64,000 nt of DNA from Anthopleura xanthogrammica. Taxonomy: Eukaryota > Cnidaria > Anthozoa > Actiniaria > Actiniidae. A program made the position numbers and the translations under genes. The stretch lies in the NCBI GenBank assembly GCA_964019055.1, contig OZ025207.1:19886901-19950900 (forward strand). Direction: 5' to 3'. The notes beneath the pieces were generated by a model. That model was not told where the DNA came from. It worked only from the letters and a program-made list of their open reading frames with translations, and ran no database searches. Positions 20,440-31,147 of the stretch are shown here, in pieces. The first letter of the stretch is position 1. Every line of letters starts with the position of its first letter.

Positions 20440-20583
20440 TACTTATTGACTGAGTGGGAGGTCCGAACGGGAAAATATTTGGCTCGAGGTCCTGAAGTAC
20501 GGAACGAGCGCAGCGAGTTCCGTGCCAAGGACCGAGAGCCAAATATTTTCCCGTTCGGACCGACCTTAACTCAGTCAATAAGC
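20440..20583. mobile_element. Hairpin MITE (TATTGACTGAGT ends)
   Basis: Arms TTATTGACTGAGT and GGTCCGAACGGGAAAATATT with their complements CCGTTCGGACC and ACTCAGTCAATAA, folding almost completely over 144 bp. No ORF. Confidence 0.7.
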
Positions 20584-21165
20584 ATTTTATCATATGACCA
20601 CATATAAAAAATCGATTTCAAAGCGTTTTTAATAAATGCGAATCAAAATGCGTAGTTTTTACATGATTGACGGCAGCGAGTCCGAACGGCGAGTCCGAAC
20701 GGGAAATTATTACACTTTTCGGAAAAGCGTACTTTTTTTGCTGACGACATTTTCCCCAAAGGTTTTTTTTAGAATCACGCGTACAGTGAAATACGGTCAT
20801 ATGATAAATATATTTTAGTTCAAATTATATATGCAAAGTAACTCTATTTTAATTCAAATTTTTTATTTATATTCTAAGTACAAAAGATATATATTTATAC
20901 ATATCTCTTATTAGTTATTGCATAGTTCTCCTGTCGTATAATTATTATGTATGTATGTGTGTCCATGCATGTATGTATCCTTCTAACATATCTGCTTGTA
21001 CATATTATACATGCATATATTATATACATTATTCACGTAGGATCGGGTAGCTTTTTGTTCATTATTTCATTAGTGTTTTCATTAATTAATATATTATTAG
21101 ATATATAGTTTTTTGCGCATTAGATCATTTTATGTATTTTGCGCAATATAATTTATTAAATTGTT

Positions 21166-21179
21166 ATTATTACTATTAC

Positions 21180-21226
<47 letters not shown>
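21166..21226. repeat. (TTA)n microsatellite
   Basis: About twenty TTA triplets, consistent with a LINE-type ATT tail or an independent microsatellite. Confidence 0.9.
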
Positions 21227-21227
<1 letters not shown>

Positions 21228-21484
21228 ATGCAATTTAATTTAAGCTTAAATTATCATGGCATTTGTGATTTTTTTGAATAGATAAAAAGAAGTCACCACT
21301 TTCCATGCATTGGTTCACTGGTCAAACACAAAGCATTCAGTCAAGGTTGCAAGGTTCAAATTTGAATAATTCTTTGAAACTACATAATTTATTGAAGACT
21401 TGATTGAATGCTAGTATGTGTGTGACCAGAGAACTGTTGTGGAAAATGGTGAATGTGTACAACTCACTCGCCCACTTCTCCCCA

Positions 21485-22275
21485 GAGACCATCATATATA
21501 TATTTATCCCACACCATAAAGAATACAGCCAATGAGAAAGCAGGAAAGCCATCGTATATTCGTCGGTATTTCACTCGTCCTTCCCATCATGCACTGTGCA
21601 TTTGTATTTTCTATGGTGTGGGATAAAATAGTTATACAATGGTTTCTCGTGGCACAACATGGAATATCCCACTTGTCACTTGTCACTTGTTTCTAGTATA
21701 CAAAGAAAATACAAGTGACGTGTACATACGGTATGCCACGAGAAACCATTGTATAACCATTTTATCCCACGCCATAGAAAATAAAAATGCGTAGAATCGA
21801 CACGCAGTGCATGATGGGAAGGAAGAGTGAAATACCGATGAATATACAACTGCTTTCTTGCTTTCTGATTGGCTGTATTTTCTATGGACTGGGATAAATA
21901 CTATTTTTTTTTTTTTAATAATATAATATAATAATATAAATACTATTTATACAATGGTTTCGAGTGGCATACTGTGGAATATCCCACAAGTCACTTGTAG
22001 TTTCTAGTATAAACACGAGCCTTTAGGCGAGTGTGTATACAAAGAAAATACAAACGACGAGTACATACAGTATACCAAAAGTACACTTGGCATAAAGTAC
22101 ATACGGTATGCCACGAGAAACCATTGTATAACCATTTTATCCCACACCATAGAAAATAAAAATGCGTAGATTCAACGCGCAGTGCATGATGGGAAGGAAG
22201 AGTGAAATACCGACGAATATACAACAGCTTTCCTGCTTTCTGATTGGCTGTATTTTCTATGGTGTGGGATAAATG
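21485..22275. mobile_element. Composite foldback cluster (TATCCCACACCATA arms)
   Basis: Three related blocks of about 200 bp (near 21500, 21725 and 22080) in alternating orientation share TATTTTCTATGGTGTGGGAT, GCATGATGGGAAGGA and ACGAGAAACCATTGTATAAC. This gives one inverted pair plus a further copy, probably nested or duplicated MITEs. Confidence 0.65.
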
Positions 22276-22280
22276 CCCAT

Positions 22281-22438
22281 ATAGATCCCTTGCACTAATT
22301 CCCAACCCTGGGGGACAAAACAATGAAAAATATTAAGTAAACATCACAAAAGATTTCAATCCTCAAGACCGGGTCAAGAGAAGGGAGTTCTCTGGGTATG
22401 ACCCCCAGGTTGGGAATTAGTGTAAGGGGTCTGTCTAT
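22281..22438. mobile_element. MITE family 4 (CCCAACCTGGGGG arms), copy 1
   Basis: ATAGATCCCTTGCACTAATT at the left and AATTAGTGTAAGGGGTCTG at the right, with CCCAACC / GGTTGGG arms. The second copy is 56589-56724. Confidence 0.65.
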
Positions 22439-22780
22439 ATGCCATCAAAATTAAGCTTACGTCTTCGAGTTTTTTTAAGCATTTTGTAAAGTTGTTGGTT
22501 ATTGGGTAAGAAAAATTTATAGACATTGATTTCAAAACTAAACCAACTTAAAGCGAAGCAATCCTGATCGAAATGGCTGACTGGATGGAGACCATAAGAA
22601 GCGAAAGCGTCTTTTTGAGCTGATTTTTATGATTTTTTAAAATTTCTTATTTTAAGTTCAAAAATATTGTTTAAGCTTAAGCTGATAATAACTTAAAAAG
22701 CCGTAAATAAGCTTACAAGGTCGCTTACAAGTGCCTTTCAAAATGACAGACTACACGATAAGCAGTTTCGACTTATGAAA

Positions 22781-24706
22781 TATTCGAGCGGGGTTGGTAA
22801 CGTTACGTTGCATATAGGGGCACGTTGCATATAGGGGCACGTTGCATATAGGGGCGCTTTGCATATAGGGGCGCTTTGCATAATCTCTTAATTGCTATTA
22901 AATTTCGGTTCTTAAATTACGGCTCATCTCCACACAACAATTTTCTTACATCTTATTCATTTAAAAAATGATTTTTTTAGTAATTTTTCAAATTTTTCAA
23001 AGTTTCTTTAATGCTAAAGAACAGGCAACATCAACTTAGATATTTCGATTTTTACGTGGCCTGAAAGTTTTCAATGCGTAAAATCAAAGCAAAAATGTAC
23101 AAATAATACGACGTGAACATACCAACAAAAGGAATTGCGTCTTTTTGAACCCAATAAACTGCCTTATTGCATAAAATACGGAAAATATATAATACTATAC
23201 TTACTTCTGGAACGATGTTCAGGACGATATTGATCGATCTTGCATATAGGGGCGCTTTGCATCATCTCTTAACGGCTCTTAAATTCGACTCATCAAAGCG
23301 TTTATTCGTTTATTCGAGTAATTTTTCAAAGTTTTCTAATGCAAAGATAGCTCACTGGTGGCCAGTTACTCTAAAATGTCTTGCAAAAAAAATTCTACTA
23401 TCAACTTTAATTAAAAGAAGAGGTTTTCAGTTAACCTGGTCAGCCCTTAAATAATTTTGAAGTATTTCATCTATGAGTACATATCAAAATTGTCTCTCTC
23501 CTTGTTTATCTAAATATTCAAACCTGCGTTACTTCTGGCTCCTATTTTCTATTCATCCAGCAAAGCATTAAAACGGCGCCTGCTGACGTTACCTTGCATA
23601 TAGGGGCGCCTGTTGACGTTACTTTGCATATAGGGGCGCCTGCTGACGTTACGTTGCATATAGGGGCGCCTGCTGACATGTTATAAAATAGGTTTATGTT
23701 TCTCGAATCCGCGGCTGAAAAATTGAAAAATTTGAAAAATTACTAAAAAAATCATTTTTTAAATGAATAAGATGTAAGAAAATTGTTGTGTGGAGATGAG
23801 CCGTAATTTAAGAACCGAAATTTAATAGCAATTAAGAGATTATGCAAAGCGCCCCTATAAGCAAAGCGCCCCTATATGCAACGTAACGTCAACAGGTGCC
23901 CCTATATGCAAGGTAACGTCAGCAGGCGCCGTTTTAATGCTTTGCTGGATGAATAGAAAATAGGAGCCAGAAGTAACGCAGGTTTGAATATTTAGATAAA
24001 CAAGGAGAGAGACAATTTTGATATGTACTCATAGATGAAATACTTCAAAATTATTTAAGGGCTGACCAGGTTAACCGAAAACCTCTTCTTTTAATTAAAG
24101 TTGATAGTAGAATTTTTTTTGCAAGACATTTTAGAGTAACTGGCCGCCAGTGAGCTATCTTTGCATTAGAAAACTTTGAAAAATTACTCGAATAAACGAA
24201 TAAACGCTTTGATGAGTCGAATTTAAGAGCCGTTAAGAGATGATGCAAAGCGCCCCTATATGCAAGATCGATCAATATCGTCCTGAACATCGTTCCAGAA
24301 GTAAGTATAGTATTATATATTTTCCGTATTTTATGCAATAAGGCAGTTTATTGGGTTCAAAAAGACGCAATTCCTTTTGTTGGTATGTTCACGTCGTATT
24401 ATTTGTACATTTTTGCTCTGATTTTACGCATTGAAAACTTTCAGGCCACGTAAAAATCGAAATATCTAAGTTGATGTTGCCTGTTCTTTAGCATTAAAGA
24501 AACTTTGAAAAATTTGAAAAATTACTAAAAAAATCATTTTTTAAATGAATAAGATAAAAGAAAATTGTTGTGTGGAGATGAGCTGTAATTTAAGAACCGA
24601 AATTTAATAGCAATTAAGAGATTATGCAAAGCGCCCCTATATGCAACGTGCCCCTATATGCAACGTGCCCCTATATGCAACGTAACGTTACCAACACTGC
24701 TGAAAT
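22781..24706. mobile_element. Large foldback element with TTGCATATAGGGGC iterons
   Basis: Two inverted arms of about 0.8 kb (22781-23612 and 23893-24706) around a loop of about 280 bp. The 95-codon frames at 23167-23454 (+) and 24051-24338 (-) are mirror copies differing at only two residues, so the arms are about 99% identical there. The motif TTGCATATAGGGGC recurs in short tandem clusters at both tips (four copies left, three right), inside each arm and beside the loop. The loop holds a third copy of the arm segment containing TTAGTAATTTTTCAAATTTT in right-arm orientation. No transposase was seen; the arm ORFs resemble nothing I know and are probably by-products. Confidence 0.8.
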
Positions 24707-24814
24707 ATTCCGTTAATCGAATCGAATCTTCTTCTGTTTTGCTTATTTTTACCTATTTTCAATCTAAAAGAATTGAGCAGCTCGAGAGAAGGAAAAATAT
24801 CAACAGATTCGTAC

Positions 24815-24890
24815 CTTGTATTTCTTTTCCTGCAGTATTTTTCTTGAATCAAACCATCAAGTTGGGTGTACAGTTGATTCTCTAATCAAT
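24815..24890 (-). other. Predicted 5' leader exon of paralogue copy 3
   Basis: Ends GGAAAAGAAATACAAG|GTACGAATC on the minus strand, homologous to 11789 and 17122. It is the first recognisable piece upstream of copy 3. The upstream limit is approximate. Confidence 0.45.
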
Positions 24891-25136
24891 ATTGCATCTT
24901 GGGAAAACGTAAACATTATACGTTTAACTAGGGTGGGGAGGGACCGGTTGACAACAGCTTTCTTTGTCGGGGAGGTTAGGGAATTTTGGGTAGAAAAAAA
25001 AACTGTTTCTAACTGAAGGTGTAATAATTTTTTTTTTTTGATTCAAATTTTATGTTGATGTATTAATAGACTGTGATCAAATCTACAAATAAAGATGTCT
25101 GCTTTTAAAAAAAAAAATACTCAATATTTCTTGTAA

Positions 25137-25352
25137 GGGACTGGTCATAAAGTAAAGGGGGGGGGGGGGGGGGCGGCAAAACTAAAATTGAATTAGCATT
25201 TTTTTATGCTGGCCCATTATTAAATGAGGTTGAAAAAGTGATGACCCACCCCCAGTTTTGAAGCAAAATTGCATAGATGTTAGATGTTCGATGGTCCATT
25301 TTATAGATGGCCTGGCCCACCCCCCCCCCCCCTTTACTTTATGTTCAGTCCC
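25137..25352. mobile_element. GGGACTGGTCATAAAG MITE family, copy 2
   Basis: GGGACTGGTCATAAAGTAAA at the left, TTTACTTTATGTTCAGTCCC at the right, the internal blocks of the family, and TAA flanking on both sides (possible 3-bp target duplication). Confidence 0.75.
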
Positions 25353-25861
25353 TAAAATAAACTCAATGTTTCTCAATATTTATTCATATATTTTATTTTG
25401 TTCTATTTTTATGGCCAAAAGGTGTCACAATTTGTCATTTCTGGTCCTGACTTGCCTGTTTTCTTTTTTTGATGGCTAATTGATGGCTAATAATAATCAA
25501 AGAAAAAAGACAAAAAGAAAGAAACGGGGGAAAAAGAAAAATATTTTGTATTTCACATTTTTAATTTTCGGAAATTCGCCTTGACACTGTCCCTGGAGAA
25601 ATTGACTGTCATTCAATATCATACGAATAAAATTTGCTGTGACACTGGATTTCATCTGGACTTTTAAAAATCAGGGCCCAACTGGAGGGAGGGCAGGGGG
25701 AGATTCCCGGGCAATGCGCGCAGTTAGGTTTGGGCTCCCTGTGGTATTCTCTCTTGCATTCAATATGGCCGCCATAAAAAGCATGCAAAAGTTTTTGAAC
25801 TAAAGGAGCCAAAAACTTGAACAAAGATTGATAAAAACTCCTTAACGTATACCGAAGATCT

Positions 25862-26251
25862 ATGGTAAGTTTAAAGTAAAGCTTTCTTTGAACACGGCTG
25901 GGCTCTTTTTGATGCTTTAAATTTTAAAATGAGGAATTTTGTTGCAGTCTTCCTTCAAGAGTAAGCTTCTTAGAAGCACGTTTCGTCACGGTCTCGCTCT
26001 GGTTGGCTGTACTAGTGCTGTATTTTGTGGGTATTTCACCGTCAGAGGAGATGAACAGTTTTATAAAAACGTAATAATGCCTGTAGTTAAGTTATTGGAT
26101 GCTGAAAGAGCTCATATCTTGGCTGTGAAAATGGCGTCCTATGGATTAGTGCCTAGCGATAGAGATAAAGACCCTGAAATATTGGTAAGAAGAAAAAACA
26201 CCAGAATATTGTGAGTTTTGTTATACAGTAGACTTCCATCCATCCGTCCAT

Positions 26252-26287
<36 letters not shown>

Positions 26288-29200
26288 CCATCCGTCCATC
26301 CATCCACCCACCCACCCACCCACCCACCCACCCATGATTTGATTTCTTGGTATGTTGTTTCCATTTCCTCAACCCTTTTTCTCCAGTTTTACTCCACAAA
26401 ATCATCATGTGAGTTCAATGTTGCAAACATTGAATATTAAGTATTAGTGTATGCGTATGAAGCAAACCTCTTGCAAGATTGAGTCCCTCTTTGGAAGTAA
26501 TATTCATAATATGTTTTTTGATTGCTGTATTATCATATTATAATGCTACTTTTTCCCCAGAACACCAAGGTATTTGGTCTACAGTTTCCCAATCCTTTAG
26601 GGTTAGCTGCTGGATTCGATAAACAGGGTGAAGCTGTTCCTGGACTATTGAAAATGGGTTTTGGTTTTGTTGAAGTGGGTAGTGTTACCCCAAAACCTCA
26701 ACATGGTAATCAGAGACCACGAGTCTTTAGATTAAATGAGGATAAAGCTGTCATAAATAGGTATTTACTATCAATAAGTTGATACAGTGAGGTCCTGTTA
26801 CCTTGAACCCTAGATACACTGGATGCATGCTCTCCTTGCAATCATTCTCATAAGTGACTTGCTCTAGTTATCACCACGACTTTGAAATCCTGTTTGCATT
26901 ACAGCTTATGAGAGGCCATTCTTGTTAGTGACCAGCTCTAGATCTAGTCATTAGTTACTATGATTTTGAAACCTCATTTGCATTGCCGCTTATGAGAGCC
27001 AAATCTCATTAGCAACCTGCAGCTCTAGTTACGACCCCTTTTTATTTTCCAAGGTGATAGCTTACGAAAGTTTCCACTGTATCACAGACTTGAGGTCGCA
27101 TCACTTCAATTTTACCCTGTATATCTCAAACTCCTGATATTATGAACCTTTTCCCTGGTCCCCAGGAGGTTCTAGATAACAGGACTCCACTGTATACTAC
27201 AGCATATCCATTTTGCTTTGTTTATATACATTCTTACTTCACTACTAAAAAACTCTATATCTCTTCAATCTTCAAATTTTATCCAACCCTGCGGTTTTTC
27301 ATAAGGAAAACTAGAGAACCTAGGGAAAAACCTTGAATCAGTGAATGAAGGAAGAGCTGGCCTTAACATACTCTCTGATGCTGATTCCAGGAATCGAACC
27401 TGAGACCCCAGAGGTTAGAGGCACAGGGATTTCATTTAAATTTCAGGTAGGCAAATGGTTTACTTAGTTTAGACGGCTGTATCAATGAAGGGGCCATACA
27501 ATGGGCCGGGGCCAGATAAGGAAACTAGATGCAGGAGTTTGTTGCGTGCCGGCTTCTAATGAAATCTATGGAAGCAGGTGCACTACTGCTATCCCACCCT
27601 TGCTTGTATAGTAGATATAATGGAAGGAAAATTAAGTTGCATATGTTAATGAGTCTTGCCTCACTTTTTACCAGGTATGGATTTAACAGTTCTGGTCATG
27701 AAATAGTTAAACAAAACCTGGAGCAATGCCAGATGAAACATTACCAAGGAATCTTAGGCATCAACCTGGGAAAGAATAAGACTTCAGAGGACGCAGTATT
27801 AGATTATACTAAAGGCGTAGAAATGTTTGGTCCCATGTGTGACTATCTTGTGATAAATGTTTCATCTCCTAATACCCCTGGACTTAGAGCTATGCAAGGA
27901 AGAGAAATGCTGGCTAGTTTAATAGACAAGGTCAGTAATCAAATAAAAATGCCTGGAGTATAGTTTGTTGTAAGTTATTATCCCAAAGAAATTTTGACGA
28001 CACTGATACTTCATATGGCACAAGCCTTGGCATTCATGCATGTGCCAACCAGAGATGGATTTGATGGTAAAACAAAGCAAGTTGTGAAGAGCTTTTGTGA
28101 AAATGGTTGGCATATTAACATCACAATGCTATTGTTCGTAAACATTAGAAATATCGCCATAATGAAGAACTGAAACAGAAATGGTACATTGGGTACCCTG
28201 GGGAGGGTTAGAGGATTTCTGGACACCCATTTTTGAAATGTAAAGTTGAAGACTATATAGAGCGAATTCATAGCAGCCATGTCGTAGGACAGAAAAAAAT
28301 GCAAGTTTTTTTAGACAAAAAGGATTCCCTTCCCAAAAGAGAAAATTTAATTGTTTTGCAGTAAAATATTGCTGCCGTGAATAAACCCATTCTACTGTTC
28401 CAATGGTTCACCTACACCTAGCATCATTCCAAATATTGTTCTTCATAGGGGAAATGTCTATTCTGTTAGTGCCCTATGACATGAAAGGGGGCTATAAAAC
28501 CCCTTCAGGGACTGGTCATAAAGTAAAGGGGGTGGGGTGGGCCAGCAAAACTAGAATTGAATTAACATTTTTTAATGCTGACCGATGCTGACCCATTATT
28601 AAATGTGGTTGAAAAAGTGATGACCCACCCCGAGTTTTGAATAAAAATTGCATAGATTTTAGATGTTCCATTTTATAGATAGCCCACCCCTTTCGAGGAG
28701 CTCAAAATTATGTGGCCCACCCCCAGTTTTTGCCGGCCCACCTCCCCTTTATTTTATGACCAGTCCCTTATTGTCCAGAAATTTCACAGTATATACACAT
28801 CTTAATTCTTATTCGTGTTTAAAACTAAAGGTTCTCGAAGCTCGTAGTTCATTACCACCATCCAAGCAGCCACCACTGTTGGTCAAGATAGCACCAGATC
28901 TCAAACAGCAAGATAAAGAAGATATAGCTGCTGTAGTCACCCGACCTGATGTAAGAACCATCTTTATAACAGCTCCTTTATAATGCTAATAACTGATTTT
29001 AATCAGAGAGAAAGACATTTCAATGTTGCAACTAAGCGCTGATAAACTTGTGGCCGTCATAATGTTTTGCATTCTCTAAATCGACACAAGACTGCCACTC
29101 AGTTTATAGGTTATAAGGAATTCCTTATGTACAATGTAGGACAAAATATCACCCTTTTTCCAAGAATTTCCTTCATAAAAGCTGTTCTCATGTGCTTCTT

Positions 29201-30374
29201 CTGATCCTTTTTAGCATCGTATTGATGGTATTATTGTGTCCAATACCACTATATCAAGACCACCCAGCTTACAAAGTGAAAATAAGAAAGAAACAGGAGG
29301 GTTAAGTGGTCAACCACTCAGAACAATGTCGACGGAATTAGTTAGAGATATGTATACATTAACTAAAGGTCAGTATCAATCAGATTATTGTTTTAAAAAA
29401 TATTCTCATTTCAGACTTTTTATCATTCCTATTATATCATAATTACCATAGCCTGCTTCAGTCTGTCCTTGCGGCTCAGCTGGTAGAGCATCGGGACTAC
29501 AATCATATTTGAGGGTCGTTGGTTCAAACCCAATAAAGGCTGGGGATTTTCTTACTGACTTATTCTAAGAGCAATGCTTGGAGTATTATTATTGACATCT
29601 TTTTTGGCACTATCCTGTAGACCTGTCATTCTCTAGAATATTATTTCTTTGTTTACCAGTAATGCTTGAGAAGATATATTTACTGTTCTAAAAGGACTGG
29701 ATATGAGCTCTGTCACTGGCTAAATCTTGCAACTATGTGTCAAGTAACTGTTTGTTATTGTTTCTACAATCTAAGTTTTCCCTTTTTCTTTAGGAACAAT
29801 TCCAATTATTGGAGTGGGTGGAATCTCATCTGGCCAAGATGCTTATGACAAAATAAAAGCTGGGGCATCATTAGTGCAGCTGTATACAGCCCTCACTTAT
29901 CATGGCCCTCCTCTAGTCAAGAAAATTAAGAAAGAGCTATCAGACCTTCTCAGGTTGGCAATGTCATTTTATAATTGCCATCTTATAGTATTATTTTCAT
30001 ATTTTTTATTTTTCCTCCCGAGTATTGTCAATGTCCACATGTCTGCTCATCCATCCATCCATCTCTGCCCATCCCACCCATCCACTTTTACATTTGACTA
30101 TCAGTCCACCTTTCCATCCAACCTTCCATATGTACATCCATCAGTCTATCCTCCCATCCCATCCATCCATTCTTTCATCTGATTATCCAATCCATCCATC
30201 AGTCCATCCTCCCATCCCATCCATCTTTCCATCTATCAATTCAACCAACCAGAATTCAATAACTGTTCCAGCTCTGAGATACAATAACACTGTATTAACT
30301 GTATATTCTCCATTCTTAGGAAAGATGGTTTTACGTCTGTCAGTGAAGCAGTTGGAGTGGATCATAAAGACTAA
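25862..30374 (+). CDS. DHODH: Dihydroorotate dehydrogenase (quinone), mitochondrial
   Basis: Exons by splice signals and phase: 25862-25864, 25948-26184, 26561-26760, 27675-27930, 28831-28950, 29215-29368, 29794-29953, 30320-30374. They sum to 394 codons plus stop (human enzyme 395). The enzyme oxidises dihydroorotate to orotate in pyrimidine synthesis and reduces ubiquinone at the inner mitochondrial membrane. A basic presequence and one membrane helix (about 16-33) precede the barrel. Visible motifs are [11 protein letters not shown] (91-101), INLGKNKTS (about 176), [11 protein letters not shown] (about 208-218, with the class 2 catalytic serine), SNTT, and the FMN phosphate loop [11 protein letters not shown] (330 on) with SLVQLYTAL. 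All introns are GT-AG. The first exon is only ATG followed by GTAAGT, supported by phase and total length but not proven. NDUFAF6 follows 0.8 kb downstream on the same strand. Confidence 0.93.
26227..26333. repeat. CATC/CACC tetranucleotide tract in DHODH intron
   Basis: About 105 bp of CCAT units with occasional CCGT, then CCCA units, in the intron between 26184 and 26561. It creates spurious Trp/Met/Asp/Gly frames on the minus strand. Confidence 0.9.
26840..27065. repeat. Imperfect tandem repeat in DHODH intron
   Basis: Two to three units of roughly 95 bp sharing GCTTATGAGAG, GACTTTGAAATCCT / GATTTTGAAACCTC and TTTGCATT. Origin unknown. Confidence 0.5.
27295..27430 (-). repeat. SINE-like repeat, copy 4
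   Basis: Shares ATTCCAGGAATCGAACC with copy 14705-14905 and a AGGGAAAAACCTTGAA segment; the B-box-like GGTTCGATTCC reads on the minus strand. Located in a DHODH intron. Confidence 0.45.
28508..28767. mobile_element. GGGACTGGTCATAAAG MITE family, copy 3
   Basis: GGGACTGGTCATAAAGTAAA at the left and TTTTATGACCAGTCCC at the right, sitting about 60 bp upstream of DHODH exon 5 (28831). Confidence 0.8.
29469..29540 (+). repeat. tRNA-like SINE head or tRNA relic
   Basis: GCGGCTCAGCTGGTAGAGCA resembles a tRNA A-box region, and GTCGTTGGTTCAAACCC resembles the T-arm/B-box, at about tRNA spacing. The acceptor stem does not pair, so it reads as a tRNA-derived SINE head in a DHODH intron rather than a working tRNA. 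Confidence 0.5.
30042..30240. repeat. Imperfect ATCC tetranucleotide tract in last DHODH intron
   Basis: Interrupted CCATCCAT-type repeats over about 200 bp, upstream of the final exon at 30320. Confidence 0.8.
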
Positions 30375-31147
30375 TAAACCAATTGTTTGAATGTCCTATA
30401 AATCAATTAATACATGTACATGTCAAACATCCTATAAATTAAATAACATTTTGGGGGGATTATTTACGATTATATAGTCCTTGCAGATGGCACCTTGAGT
30501 CCTGGGGGGGGGGTAAGGGTGAATGGCCGTCGGTTTTTAAAGTGACCCCTTAAAAGTACACATAAATAGACCTTTTCGGCTTGTGTGTAATGTGGTCCTA
30601 TTTCAGACCATGTGTCATTCTCTTGAGAATAATATTCTTTGTTTGAGGTGTATCCATATTCATGTGTCTTCTCATGAGCAACTGTTAAACAAAGAAATGA
30701 TACTCTAGGGAATGACACATGGTCTGATATGGGAAAATAAATCTCCAGTCCAAGCTAAAAGGTCTATGACCAACCTAAAAGTCTTGTATTACTCATCAAA
30801 TTTCTTATGGAATTAATATTTGCATTAAAACAAAAAACTATGATATTTTTATACAGATGTCTCAGTGCTTTTGGATGTCTAGTCCCCATCCCAAAAAAAA
30901 AATTTTCTGGCCTGCTTTCTTTTTATAATTTATATACATATTTATGTGCTTATATATTTCTATTTTATATACTTATATTTGTTTGTAATATGTTGTGGAG
31001 GATTGTAATAAATAAATATAACTGGTCACACAACCGGAATATCGAAAGTGGGCTATTGGGAGGGCTCAGTATGGGATCCCTGTGGGACTATCTCACCGAC
31101 GAAGCCTAGACACCAACGAAGAACGCCTGTCAGTTTTGGCATCCAAG
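30375..31147. other. DHODH-NDUFAF6 intergenic region
   Basis: 773 bp between the DHODH stop and the NDUFAF6 start. It holds a MITE (30565-30768) and AATAAA-containing AT-rich sequence (near 31009). No ORF of note. Confidence 0.6.
30565..30768. mobile_element. MITE family 1, copy 2
   Basis: ATAGACCTTTTCGGCTTGTG at the left and CAAGCTAAAAGGTCTAT at the right, with TTTCAGACCATGTGTCATTC and its complement in the arms. Confidence 0.7.

Noticed and set aside
23167..24338. Two mirrored 95-aa ORFs (MHKIRKIYNTI...)
   Set aside because: They lie in opposite arms of the foldback repeat and have no recognisable domain; treated as by-products of the inverted repeat.
29469..29540. Functional tRNA gene
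   Set aside because: A- and B-box-like parts are present, but the acceptor ends do not pair and no clean anticodon arm can be drawn; called a SINE head or relic.
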